Shown here: positions 1-7,138 of the stretch, piece after piece
How positions within the stretch are numbered: the stretch's first letter is position 1
Layout of the letters: the number at the start of each line of letters is the position of its first letter
Program-made: the position numbers and the translations under genes
DNA from: Thermoactinomycetaceae bacterium
GTDB lineage: Bacteria; Bacillota; Bacilli; Thermoactinomycetales; Thermoactinomycetaceae
Direction: 5' to 3'
DNA length: 19,260 nt
Assembly: GCA_025449475.1 (NCBI GenBank)
Contig: JANWJM010000114.1
Location: 1 to 19,260 of the forward strand
The notes under the pieces: generated by a model
The model's database searches: none
What the model was told of the DNA's origin: nothing
Seen by the model: the letters and a program-made list of their open reading frames with translations, nothing else

Positions 1-310
1 TTGTTTTTGAGCCGGCAAAAACGCTCACATATGAAGTAAATCCTGAATCAGAAGGGTCGAGAGAAAAATTGGTATGAAAACTAACATATAAATCCGCTTT
101 TTGCCTGTTAGCCCAATCACATCGTTCCTTCATCGATACCTCAACATCATAGGAACGTGTCTTGATCGTTCGAATCCCTTCATAATATGATAACTTTTTC
201 TCAACACGATCAGCAATATCCAAACATACATCTTTTTCTAACAAAGAAACACCAATTGCTCCTGAATCACTCCCACCGTGACCAGGATCTAGACAAATCA
301 GAACCCCCAT
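1..310 (-). CDS. N-acetylmuramoyl-L-alanine amidase, Amidase_3 family (partial, C-terminus missing)
   Basis: About 103 codons are present, running off the left edge. The N-terminus reads MGVLICLDPGHGGSDSGAIG. The DPGHGG motif with its zinc-binding His opens the Amidase_3 fold of cell-wall amidases that cleave the MurNAc-L-Ala bond. A later segment, DLYVSFHTN, resembles the second zinc-His strand (canonically SIHxN). No signal peptide precedes the catalytic domain in the visible part, so export or a C-terminal wall-binding module cannot be judged. The ATG at 310 is supported by GAGGTGA eight bases upstream. It is transcribed in the same direction as dgkB, 118 bp downstream of it. CwlD-like or phage-type amidases are alternatives; the truncation prevents a choice. 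Confidence 0.85.
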   Translation of the reverse strand, partial: MGVLICLDPGHGGSDSGAIGVSLLEKDVCLDIADRVEKKLSYYEGIRTIKTRSYDVEVSMKERCDWANRQKADLYVSFHTNFSLDPSDSGFTSYVSVFAGSKT

Positions 311-428
311 CCGATTCACCTCATTAACCAAACAGAAATATTTATTTTTTATCTACTCTATTACACATCTTTCCCAACTTCTGATTTACTCAAACAGAAA
401 GATGAATAAAAAGTCCTTCCTCAACCTG

Positions 429-1337
429 CTACACGTCGACATGAGTATCTGAAGGACAAAAAATCTCTAAAAACTTCGGAACGACTTCAAACCGCCCCGC
501 ACATTCTCCACCCCATTCGCCATCGAGATTTAAACTTAACGGTTGGGAAGGTTGGATGTCCAAACTTCCAGTTTGAAAATAAGTGACCCGTGAATCATGA
601 ATATGCTCCCCTCGAAAAGCGAGAGCAGCAATCTGTACTAAATCGGGAATATTTCCTTTATGAATAAGAAGAACATCAAACAATCCATCACTTAACTTCG
701 CCAGAGGAGCAAACTTTTGAAATCCTCCAACGGATACACTGTTTGCAATAATTAACAGCAAAATCTCTTCGGTCCACTCCCTCTCCTCGGTCTTAATGGT
801 GATAGAAAACGATTTATGTAAGGTTCCTAGTTTCTCAATCGCCTTCGCATAATACGCAAAAGGTCCCACCACCGTTTTTAGCCGACTAGGCGCTTCATAG
901 GATACTTCTGTCAGCCGACCAGCAGCTGCAACATTGATAAAGTATCGATCTTTATTTTTACCGATATCGATCAAAACGGTTTTTCCTTGAGCGATTACCT
1001 CACATGCTTGCAAAAGATTGCGTGGAATCTTCAGCGCGCGCGCAAAATCATTTGTCGTACCAGCGGGTAATATTCCTAACTTCGGTGGTTTTTTTACCTG
1101 AGATAACCCATTGACAACCTCATGGATGGTTCCGTCTCCTCCAGCCGCAATAACGACATCAAATTGATTCTTCGCCGCTAACACCGCCTCTTCGGCCGCA
1201 CTCCAGCTTTTCTCTGTTGCGATACATGAGGTTTCATACCCCGCTTTTTCTAAGGTATTTAAGATCTTTGGTAAATTCTTCTCAACCAGCTCTCTTCCTG
1301 CTGTGGGATTATAAATCAGACGGGCCCTTTGTCGCAA
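429..1337 (-). CDS. dgkB: Diacylglycerol kinase (DgkB/YegS lipid kinase family)
   Basis: Soluble lipid kinase of 302 aa that phosphorylates diacylglycerol to phosphatidic acid, recycling lipid released during lipoteichoic acid synthesis. The N-terminal DAGK catalytic domain shows IYNPTAGR at 8-15, the nucleotide-binding GGDGT at 66-70 and the PAGTTNDFARAL segment at 91-102. The C-terminal half carries the beta-sandwich with LDGE near residue 271. Length matches B. subtilis DgkB. The start is TTG at 1337, preceded by AAGGGGGTG at a good distance. In B. subtilis dgkB (yerQ) follows gatCAB directly; here it also follows gatB, with a small membrane-protein gene inserted between. Family assignment is firm; the symbol rests on family plus synteny. 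Confidence 0.9.
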   Translation of the reverse strand: MRQRARLIYNPTAGRELVEKNLPKILNTLEKAGYETSCIATEKSWSAAEEAVLAAKNQFDVVIAAGGDGTIHEVVNGLSQVKKPPKLGILPAGTTNDFARALKIPRNLLQACEVIAQGKTVLIDIGKNKDRYFINVAAAGRLTEVSYEAPSRLKTVVGPFAYYAKAIEKLGTLHKSFSITIKTEEREWTEEILLLIIANSVSVGGFQKFAPLAKLSDGLFDVLLIHKGNIPDLVQIAALAFRGEHIHDSRVTYFQTGSLDIQPSQPLSLNLDGEWGGECAGRFEVVPKFLEIFCPSDTHVDV

Positions 1338-1370
1338 AAAAACACCCCCTTATTGGATCAAAACGATAGA

Positions 1371-1466
1371 CTATGCGCATTTTCTTGACTCACGTCCCGT
1401 CCCGGTTAAAAACTGTTCGATTTTATCGGATTCGTCAGCTTTTCTTTGCTGACTTTTAGTACTCAT
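1371..1466 (-). other. Possible 31-codon open frame upstream of dgkB
   Basis: The frame begins MSTKSQQRKADESDKIEQFL and ends RESRKCA. It is hydrophilic. The only purine-rich run (AAAAAAAGGGT) abuts the ATG, so the spacing is poor for initiation. It contains a small hairpin with arms GTCAGC and GCTGAC but no T-run. It may be chance or a leader peptide; I do not recognise it. Confidence 0.15.
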
Positions 1467-1588
1467 ACCCTTTTTTTCACTGGTTAAAATCCCGCTTCTG
1501 GATCATTTTGTTTTGTTAAATTTGATTCATGTGAATGTTTTTCCTGCTTCCATCGGTAAATCCTCTCTTGCAACAAACACGATACCAA

Positions 1589-1894
1589 TCAAGAAATCCT
1601 CTTTAATTGCAACCATGTAGAAAAAGCAAAAAAGAGACTAATGATCCCACTCAGTAAGTATTTGTTAGGGAAGAAAAAAAGAAAGTAAATCCCATCTGCG
1701 ATCAATAGGATGATCAGCACATAATAAATGGGTTTGGAAAATGGAGCATTACGTCTTTCATGAAAAGATAGGAAAAAGTAGAGGGTAATGAGAAAAAAAT
1801 GAACGCCCAATGCCGGTGTTGATTCAATAAATAGAAAATATAACCCAAATGATGCTGCAAAAATAATGATCAAAATTGGGATAAGCGTATGCAA
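1589..1894 (-). CDS. Small multi-pass membrane protein, unknown function
   Basis: Protein of 101 aa, almost wholly hydrophobic, with roughly four predicted membrane helices at about 3-23, 28-45, 55-74 and 78-96 and a short basic loop (HERRNAP) between helices two and three. I do not recognise the family. The start is TTG at 1894, chosen because AAAGGGGGTC lies seven bases upstream. It sits between gatB and dgkB in the same direction, beginning 45 bp after the gatB stop, so it probably depends on read-through of the gatB terminator or an undetected promoter. Past its TGA the same frame stays open for 34 more codons (1484-1588) with a hydrophilic, basic composition, which raises the possibility of a nonsense-truncated C-terminal tail. 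Confidence 0.65.
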   Translation of the reverse strand: MHTLIPILIIIFAASFGLYFLFIESTPALGVHFFLITLYFFLSFHERRNAPFSKPIYYVLIILLIADGIYFLFFFPNKYLLSGIISLFFAFSTWLQLKRIS

Positions 1895-1921
1895 ATAAAG
1901 ACCCCCTTTATGTAAATCAGG

Positions 1922-1950
1922 AAAAAGCTCGCCTATATTTATAGACGAGC
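1922..1950 (-). terminator. Terminator hairpin overlapping the end of gatB
   Basis: On the minus strand the arms GCTCGTCTAT and ATAGGCGAGC (one G-U pair) enclose AAAT and are followed by TTTTT. The gatB stop codon TAA (1941-1939) lies at the stem top and loop, so the last gatB codons form the 5' arm. It is a good rho-independent terminator between gatB and the two downstream genes. Confidence 0.75.
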
Positions 1951-3375
1951 AATCTCTTCTCGGATCAATTGGTTCACTAATTGAGGATTTGCCTTTCCTC
2001 TGGTTGCTTTCATCACTTGTCCCACTAAAAAGCCCAATGCTCGATCCTTCCCATTTTGAAAATCAGCTATTGATTTCGGATTCGCCTCCAGTACTTTCTT
2101 CACTTCATCGCGCAACTGATTTTCATCGGTAATTTGTATCCAACCTTTTTCTTCGACAATCTGCTTCGGATCTTTTCCCGTCGTTACAATCTCTCGAAAC
2201 ACTTTTTTGGCCAATTTACTGCTAATGATCCCTTTTTCCATTAATTGTAACATATTTGCCAATAATTCAGGAGTGACTTTTGTCTCTTCCAATCCCTTTC
2301 CTTCCTGATTAAGATAGCCGAGCAAATCACTCGTAATCCAATTCGCGGCAACTTTAGGATCTACAGCATGAGTGACAGTTTGATCAAAAAAGTCAGAGAT
2401 TGCTTTGGAAGAGATCAGAATATTGGCATCATAATCTGATAACCCCAATTCTTCGCGATAACGGCGCTTTCTTGCATCCGGTAATTCAGGTAGAGAAGAT
2501 CGAATCTGTTCTTTCCACGCCTCGTCAATCTCCAATACCACTAAATCTGGATCGGGGAAATACCGATAATCATGCGCCTCTTCTTTGCTTCGCATCATCT
2601 TGGTCCGATTTTGATCTTCGAGCCAACGCAACGTTTGTTGAACAATCGGTTGACCGTCCTCCAGTAATTCCTGTTGACGCTGCTGCTCATAGGTAAGCGC
2701 TCGTTCCACATTGCGGAAGGAGTTTAAATTTTTCAGCTCGGTCTTGGTTCCAAAACGCTCTTCGCCAACAGGTCTCAAACTGATATTGGCATCACATCGA
2801 AGAGAACCTTCCTCCATTTTTACATCGGAAACCCCTGTAAATTGGAGAATGGTCTTCAACTTCTCCAAATACGCTTTCGCTTCTTGTGGAGAGCGCAAAT
2901 CTGGCTCCGAGACGATTTCGATCAAAGGAACGCCTACTCGGTTAAAGTCAACCAATGATCCCTCACCATCTGCAATATGGTTTAACTTTCCGGCATCTTC
3001 TTCCAAGTGAACACGTGTGATCCCAATTCGTTTGCTTGTCCCATCCACTTCAATTTCAATCCATCCCTTTTGACCGATAGGTTGATCAAACTGAGAAATT
3101 TGATACGCTTTTGGAAGATCCGGATAAAAATAGTTTTTGCGATCGAATTTGCTCTTCTCGGCAATATGACAATTTAAAGCCATCGCTGCTTTCATTGCAT
3201 AATTCACAGCTTCACGATTTAAGACAGGGAGAACGCCTGGGTGCCCCAAACAAATGGGACAGGTATGTGTGTTAGGAGGAGCTCCAAATTCGGTCGAACA
3301 TCCACAAAAGATTTTGGTTTTGGTCGCTAGCTCCACATGTACTTCTAAGCCAATCACGGTCTCATAGTGACTCAT
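1939..3375 (-). CDS. gatB: Aspartyl/glutamyl-tRNA(Asn/Gln) amidotransferase subunit B
   Basis: Subunit B of the cytoplasmic GatCAB complex, which phosphorylates mischarged Glu-tRNA(Gln) or Asp-tRNA(Asn) and amidates it with ammonia supplied by GatA. The 478-aa length is standard. The N-terminus MSHYETVIGLEVHVEL is typical. The zinc-binding cysteines appear as CGCS near residue 24 and CPIC near 39. The cradle domain occupies roughly the first 290 residues, and the helical plus YqeY-like tRNA-binding C-terminus ends with the typical NQLIREEIARL. The ATG overlaps the gatA stop in an ATGA, with GGGAGGGG upstream, so the two are translationally coupled. Its last codons double as the 5' arm of a terminator. 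Confidence 0.98.
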   Translation of the reverse strand: MSHYETVIGLEVHVELATKTKIFCGCSTEFGAPPNTHTCPICLGHPGVLPVLNREAVNYAMKAAMALNCHIAEKSKFDRKNYFYPDLPKAYQISQFDQPIGQKGWIEIEVDGTSKRIGITRVHLEEDAGKLNHIADGEGSLVDFNRVGVPLIEIVSEPDLRSPQEAKAYLEKLKTILQFTGVSDVKMEEGSLRCDANISLRPVGEERFGTKTELKNLNSFRNVERALTYEQQRQQELLEDGQPIVQQTLRWLEDQNRTKMMRSKEEAHDYRYFPDPDLVVLEIDEAWKEQIRSSLPELPDARKRRYREELGLSDYDANILISSKAISDFFDQTVTHAVDPKVAANWITSDLLGYLNQEGKGLEETKVTPELLANMLQLMEKGIISSKLAKKVFREIVTTGKDPKQIVEEKGWIQITDENQLRDEVKKVLEANPKSIADFQNGKDRALGFLVGQVMKATRGKANPQLVNQLIREEIARL

Positions 3376-4838
3376 TGAGAAACCCCTCCCAAATCAGGTG
3401 TTCCAATCGATTCCGTCGACTCTTCATAAGCATGTGCCACACGTAAAATCGTTTCTTCATCAAATGCTTTTCCAATCACTTGCAGACCAACAGGCAGCCC
3501 TTCTGATCGTCCACAGGGAACACTAATGGCTGGAAGACCCGCAAGATTCACGGGAATGGTACAAACATCATTCGCATACAAGGTTAATAGATCATCTACC
3601 TGTGAACCAATCTCAAAAGCCACTGTCGGTGTTGTTGGACCTACGATGACATCGTAATCAGCAAAAATCTGCTCAAAATCTTGACGAATTAAGGTACGTA
3701 CCTTTTGTGCCTTAAGATAGTAAGCATCATAATAACCAGAACTCAATGCATAAGTGCCGAGCATAATTCTTCGTTTGACTTCAGGACCAAATCCTTTGCT
3801 TCGGGTCTCTTCATACATTTCAAGCAGATTTTGACCCTGTTCACGTACACCATAGCGAACCCCATCAAAGCGCGCTAAATTTGAAGAGGCTTCTGCTGGT
3901 GAGAGCAGATAGTATGTAGCGATTGCATATTCAACATGAGGAAGTGAGACTTCTTCAACCATTGCCCCTAACTTCTCAAGCTGTTTTAAAGCAGCTTGAA
4001 CCTGAGCACGCACTCCCTCTTCAATCCCTTCACCCATCATTTCTTTGGGGACAGCTATTTTAAGTCCACGAATATCGCCTGTTAGACCACGTACATAATC
4101 CGGCACTTCAACCTGTGCCGATGTTGAATCTTGTGGATCATAACCGGCAATGGCTTGTAAGACATATGCTGCATCTTCTACATTTTTGGTAATCGGTCCG
4201 ATTTGATCAAGAGAAGAGGCGTAGGCCACCAGTCCGTAGCGAGAGACGCGACCATAGGTGGGCTTCAGTCCGACAACTCCACAGTAGGCAGCAGGTTGTC
4301 GGATCGAACCACCGGTATCTGAACCAAGCGCAAAATATACCTCTCCCGCTGCGACAGCAGCTGCAGAACCACCGCTGGAACCACCGGGGACTCGCTTAAG
4401 ATCCCATGGATTATAGGTGAGATGAAAACTTGAATTCTCAGTTGATGAACCCATGGCAAATTCGTCCATATTCAGCTTCCCCATCATAATCGCCTGCGCT
4501 TGATTCAGTTTTTTAACGACTGTCCCGTCGTAAATCGGCTGATAATTGGCAAGTTGTTTGCTCGCACAAGTAGTACGAACACCCTCGGTGCAAATATTAT
4601 CCTTGATTCCCATTGGCAAAGCCGTGAGCAATTTGGTGGAACCAGACTCTTTGAGCCATTCATCCAACTTTTCTGCTTTCTTTTTGGCTCCTTCCACATC
4701 CAGTGTAAGAAAGGCTTGTACTTTTTGATCCACTTCCTCGATGCGAGCTATCGATTCCTGAACAAGATCACGAGCAGAAATGTCCCGTTTTTTGATGAGG
4801 TTATGTATTTCTTTTAATTGTTTTTGAAGCAATGACAT
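3372..4838 (-). CDS. gatA: Glutamyl-tRNA(Gln) amidotransferase subunit A
   Basis: Amidase-signature subunit that hydrolyses glutamine and passes ammonia to GatB. From MSLLQKQLKE the protein is 488 aa. The Ser-cisSer-Lys catalytic triad is intact: Lys79 in MGIKDN, Ser154 in GGSSGGS and Ser178 in GSDTGGSIR, at the same positions as in characterised GatA proteins. I place the start at 4838 because GGGGGAA lies just upstream; a longer frame starting at 4856 would add six residues but its ribosome binding site would be too close. The start lies 14 bp past the gatC stop and the end overlaps gatB by 4 bp, in a gatC-gatA-gatB operon. Confidence 0.98.
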   Translation of the reverse strand: MSLLQKQLKEIHNLIKKRDISARDLVQESIARIEEVDQKVQAFLTLDVEGAKKKAEKLDEWLKESGSTKLLTALPMGIKDNICTEGVRTTCASKQLANYQPIYDGTVVKKLNQAQAIMMGKLNMDEFAMGSSTENSSFHLTYNPWDLKRVPGGSSGGSAAAVAAGEVYFALGSDTGGSIRQPAAYCGVVGLKPTYGRVSRYGLVAYASSLDQIGPITKNVEDAAYVLQAIAGYDPQDSTSAQVEVPDYVRGLTGDIRGLKIAVPKEMMGEGIEEGVRAQVQAALKQLEKLGAMVEEVSLPHVEYAIATYYLLSPAEASSNLARFDGVRYGVREQGQNLLEMYEETRSKGFGPEVKRRIMLGTYALSSGYYDAYYLKAQKVRTLIRQDFEQIFADYDVIVGPTTPTVAFEIGSQVDDLLTLYANDVCTIPVNLAGLPAISVPCGRSEGLPVGLQVIGKAFDEETILRVAHAYEESTESIGTPDLGGVSQ

Positions 4839-4852
4839 CGTATTCCCCCATT

Positions 4853-5143
4853 TCATTCCTCAAATACAGCCGGTACTTTAAACATACCGTCTTGATGATC
4901 TGGCGCGTTTAACAATGCTTTCTCACGTGGAAGAGAAGGTTGTACCTTATCTTCCCGCATAACATTGGACATTGGATCAATATGACTGGTTGGTTCGATG
5001 TGATCGGTCTCCAATTCATTCAGTTTTTCTGCATACTGCAAAATTTGATTTAATTGTATCGTAAACTGATCTCTTTCTTCAGTCGTTAATCGTAATCGTG
5101 CTAATGCAGCAATATGCTCCACTTGTTCTTTCGAGATTGACAT
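4853..5143 (-). CDS. gatC: Glutamyl-tRNA(Gln) amidotransferase subunit C
   Basis: Small subunit of 96 aa that wraps around GatA and stabilises its contact with GatB. It starts MSISKEQVEHIAALARLRL and contains the conserved pattern YAEKLNELETDHIEPTSH with DVMREDKV-like sequence after it. The length equals the usual 95-96 aa. The ATG at 5143 is chosen over an in-frame upstream ATG because GGAGGGAAGG lies directly before it and homologues start here. First gene of the gat operon. Confidence 0.97.
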   Translation of the reverse strand: MSISKEQVEHIAALARLRLTTEERDQFTIQLNQILQYAEKLNELETDHIEPTSHIDPMSNVMREDKVQPSLPREKALLNAPDHQDGMFKVPAVFEE

Positions 5144-5187
5144 AGCCTTCCCTCCAATAAATATTGGTTTCACAGATGTACTCTCAC

Positions 5188-5196
5188 AGTATAGCA
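5188..5196 (-). promoter_or_regulatory. Candidate extended -10 promoter for gatCAB
   Basis: The minus strand reads TGCTATACT, an extended -10 element (TGnTATACT), about 45 bp before the gatC start and just downstream of the tatA terminator. No good -35 box is present at 17 bp, which is usual for extended -10 promoters. Confidence 0.45.
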
Positions 5197-5218
5197 TAGG
5201 TTGACAATATCCTTGCTA

Positions 5219-5262
5219 AAAAAAACCTATTTTCCCGTGCGAACAGGAAAATAGGTTTTTTT
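5219..5262 (-). terminator. Terminator downstream of tatA
   Basis: Perfect 17-bp inverted repeat: core arms AAACCTATTTTCC and GGAAAATAGGTTT extended by A/T pairs, with a 10-base loop at 5236-5245. The minus strand runs into TTTTTTTTAGC. The tatA stop codon lies at its upstream edge. Confidence 0.9.
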
Positions 5263-5440
5263 ATTTTGACTTTGTGGACTTCGTAGACTTATCTTCATCA
5301 TCTAACATCCCGCTCGTTGCTCGTTTGAATTCCCGGAGTGATTTTCCTATCGCTTTTCCTAGCTCAGGTAACTTCTTGGGCCCAAATAAGATCAACGCGA
5401 CGACAAAGATGATTACCCATTCGATTCCATGAATTCCCAT
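5261..5440 (-). CDS. tatA: Twin-arginine translocase subunit TatA
   Basis: Protein of 59 aa, membrane pore-forming component of the Tat pathway that exports folded proteins. It has one N-terminal transmembrane helix (about 6-19, IEWVIIFVVALILF), the hallmark FGPKKLPELGKAIG hinge at 19-32, an amphipathic helix (KSLREFKRATSG) and an acidic then Lys/Ser/Thr-rich tail. Length is like B. subtilis TatAy. The ATG is preceded by AAGGGGCG. No tatC is adjacent, so the partner must be elsewhere. A TATAAT box lies upstream at 5477-5482. Confidence 0.93.
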   Translation of the reverse strand: MGIHGIEWVIIFVVALILFGPKKLPELGKAIGKSLREFKRATSGMLDDEDKSTKSTKSK

Positions 5441-5476
5441 GATTTTTCGCCCCTTATTTTTGCCTAGTTACCTGCT

Positions 5477-5482
5477 ATTATA
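5477..5482 (-). promoter_or_regulatory. Candidate -10 box for tatA
   Basis: TATAAT on the minus strand, about 37 bp before the tatA ATG. A TTGACC lies further upstream, but at 23 bp it is too far to be its -35 partner, so only the -10 is supported. Confidence 0.35.
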
Positions 5483-5536
5483 CATCGATTACACCTATTA
5501 TTAATGGTCAAACTTGGTAACATTTATACATATCGG

Positions 5537-6280
5537 TTATGACGAGAGAGCCATGGATCGAGCTTTTCGAATGCGTCCGCGCGGACAACTTTTGCAGATT
5601 TTTCTTTCTGAATTGGTTAAGTAATAGAGGCAGCAGGTTTTGCGAAAACCATCGTTTGAGCCAAACTTTTGGAGTGGTTGAAACGTTTCTCCAAACAGCT
5701 CAGCATTTGCTTGATGAAGCAAAAACTGATAGTCTTCTTGTGCTTGTTCATTCTTTTCTGTTTGCCGCAAAAACTCCGTATATAACCAGGAAATATAGAT
5801 CACGGTATTTTCCCATAAAATAACCTTCTTCAGCCCCGTACACGCATGCAATACATTCCACATTTTTGACAGATTCTCATCAAATAACTGCTTGATGAGA
5901 CGCTCTCTCCATACATGCCGATCTTTCCCAGGCTGCGTCACCTGCCAATCCGCCAAAGCGAGACGTGGCATCCACCGGTCATTCTGATCAAAAGACTGAA
6001 TATAGCAGTTTTCCGGATTGATTTGTAATCCTTTATTATAAACACTCATCGCATAAAGAGTGGGAAGCACAAGTAAAAAACTATAGCGTTTCGAAAATTG
6101 TGAAGCAGTAACCATCAATGAAGAGGTATTGAATTTTTCAGCTATCTGGTTTAAATAAACAACACAGGTTTCTGGATTAAACAACTCTTGAACAGGTTGA
6201 AAGGAATATGTCTGATTAGGAGGTTCTGCTGTGATCCGAAAGTGTTGATGAAGATACTGAATTTGGTTTGAATGAAGCAT
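5537..6280 (-). CDS. FhuF-like (2Fe-2S) ferric siderophore reductase
   Basis: Protein of 247 aa whose C-terminus has the FhuF-type cluster ligands: Cys216-Cys217, then Cys229 and Cys232 (C-C-x11-C-x2-C, one residue longer than the E. coli FhuF x10 spacing). This family reduces Fe(III) bound to siderophores in the cytoplasm to release iron. The rest of the protein is divergent and I see no other motif. The ATG at 6280 has GAGGG ten bases upstream. A near-perfect Fur box lies 22-40 bp before the start, which supports an iron-acquisition role. No siderophore transport genes are adjacent. It is monocistronic here. Confidence 0.8.
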   Translation of the reverse strand: MLHSNQIQYLHQHFRITAEPPNQTYSFQPVQELFNPETCVVYLNQIAEKFNTSSLMVTASQFSKRYSFLLVLPTLYAMSVYNKGLQINPENCYIQSFDQNDRWMPRLALADWQVTQPGKDRHVWRERLIKQLFDENLSKMWNVLHACTGLKKVILWENTVIYISWLYTEFLRQTEKNEQAQEDYQFLLHQANAELFGETFQPLQKFGSNDGFRKTCCLYYLTNSERKICKSCPRGRIRKARSMALSS

Positions 6281-6301
6281 AATTGTTCATTCCCTCTATC
6301 A

Positions 6302-6320
6302 GATAATGAGATTCATTATC
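6302..6320. promoter_or_regulatory. Fur box
   Basis: The 19-mer GATAATGAGATTCATTATC matches the classical Fur consensus GATAATGATAATCATTATC at 17 of 19 positions and is a 7-1-7-type palindrome. It lies directly downstream of a -10-like box and just before the FhuF-like gene. Confidence 0.85.
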
Positions 6321-6321
6321 A

Positions 6322-6327
6322 ATTATA
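6322..6327 (-). promoter_or_regulatory. Candidate -10 box of the FhuF-like gene
   Basis: TATAAT on the minus strand, two bases before the Fur box, so Fur bound there would cover the transcription start. No strong -35 is visible at 16-18 bp. Confidence 0.45.
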
Positions 6328-6429
6328 TGTGATGTAAACAAAAAATACCATAGTAATTTCTTTTTATTATCAAGTTTTTATCGATCAATTACTGATATTC
6401 TTATTTCATGATGATTCAGCGGGGCACAG

Positions 6430-6461
6430 AAAAAACTTACCCCCGTTGGGAGTAAGTTTTC
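6430..6461 (-). terminator. Terminator of the Lys-rich membrane protein gene
   Basis: The minus strand has arms CTTACTCCC and GGGGGTAAG (one G-U pair) around AAC, flanked by AAAA and followed by TTTTTT. It lies about 24 bp past the stop of the 183-aa gene. Confidence 0.8.
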
Positions 6462-6484
6462 GCCATTCCATCCATCCGTTTTTT

Positions 6485-7036
6485 TTATTTTTTCTTTTTG
6501 GTTTCATCTGCTGCGTTTTTTTCATTTTGAATGCGTTTCTTATAATCCTCTGGGATTTGAATGGGTGTATCATATTTTGCTGGTTTATCTTGCTTTTTCG
6601 GTTGAGGTGGTGGAGAAAGTCTTGTGGAAGATGGCTTCCTTGAGGTCTGATTCTTTGCAGTGAGTTTCTTTTTCGGAAGATCCCCCGCGACTTTTTCTTC
6701 AAGTTCAACATGAAAAGCTTCGCCAGCCTCTGGTGAACCTTTTTTGTTGGTCACCAACGTATTTTTGGTATTTTTGGCTGGAGTGGTAACTTGAGTCGGC
6801 TGATTTGCGACACCTTCTTTTTTTGAACCTACGAATCGATCATAATTGGCATATACGGTAACTGAGAGAGAAAGAACCAAGAGAAAAACTGCAGATATGG
6901 ATAAATGCTTGATCCACTTCCGTCGACGGTTACCTTCCACAAAAGGCGGAGGATTCGCCCCACGCGGCTGTTCAGTCGGATCGGTTCGAAACTTTTCCAA
7001 TGATTGGACAATGTCACTTTTCTCTTTATTTGACAT
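6485..7036 (-). CDS. Single-pass membrane protein with Lys/Pro-rich outer tail, unknown function
   Basis: Protein of 183 aa. Residues 1-42 are a hydrophilic, probably cytoplasmic segment ending in a basic GNRRRKWIK stretch. Residues 43-63 form one transmembrane helix (HLSISAVFLLVLSLSVTVYA). The remaining 120 residues are low-complexity, rich in Lys, Pro, Thr and Ser, ending in ETKKKK, and probably lie outside the membrane. The N-terminal layout resembles small anti-sigma or sporulation-associated membrane proteins, but I see no zinc-binding or other diagnostic motif, so no function is assigned. The ATG is supported by GGGGGGATGAG. It is monocistronic, between rocA and the FhuF-like gene. Confidence 0.75.
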   Translation of the reverse strand: MSNKEKSDIVQSLEKFRTDPTEQPRGANPPPFVEGNRRRKWIKHLSISAVFLLVLSLSVTVYANYDRFVGSKKEGVANQPTQVTTPAKNTKNTLVTNKKGSPEAGEAFHVELEEKVAGDLPKKKLTAKNQTSRKPSSTRLSPPPQPKKQDKPAKYDTPIQIPEDYKKRIQNEKNAADETKKKK

Positions 7037-7054
7037 CTCATCCCCCCGTTGATC

Positions 7055-7082
7055 GTGATCACATGCTCCTATGTGTAATCAC
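7055..7082. repeat. Imperfect inverted repeat in the leader of the Lys-rich membrane protein
   Basis: Arms GTGATCACAT (7055-7064) and ATGTG-TA-ATCAC (7071-7082) pair apart from a two-base bulge, 19-46 bp upstream of the start codon. It could be an operator or an mRNA hairpin. Confidence 0.4.
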
Positions 7083-7138
7083 AAAAAGCAGAAATCTCTT
7101 TTATTCTACCTAATTATGAATGCATTTGTTAAAGAAAA

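Noticed and set aside
6406..6711. 101-codon minus-strand frame overlapping the Lys-rich membrane protein
   Set aside because: It runs through the terminator and mirrors a low-complexity coding region in another frame.
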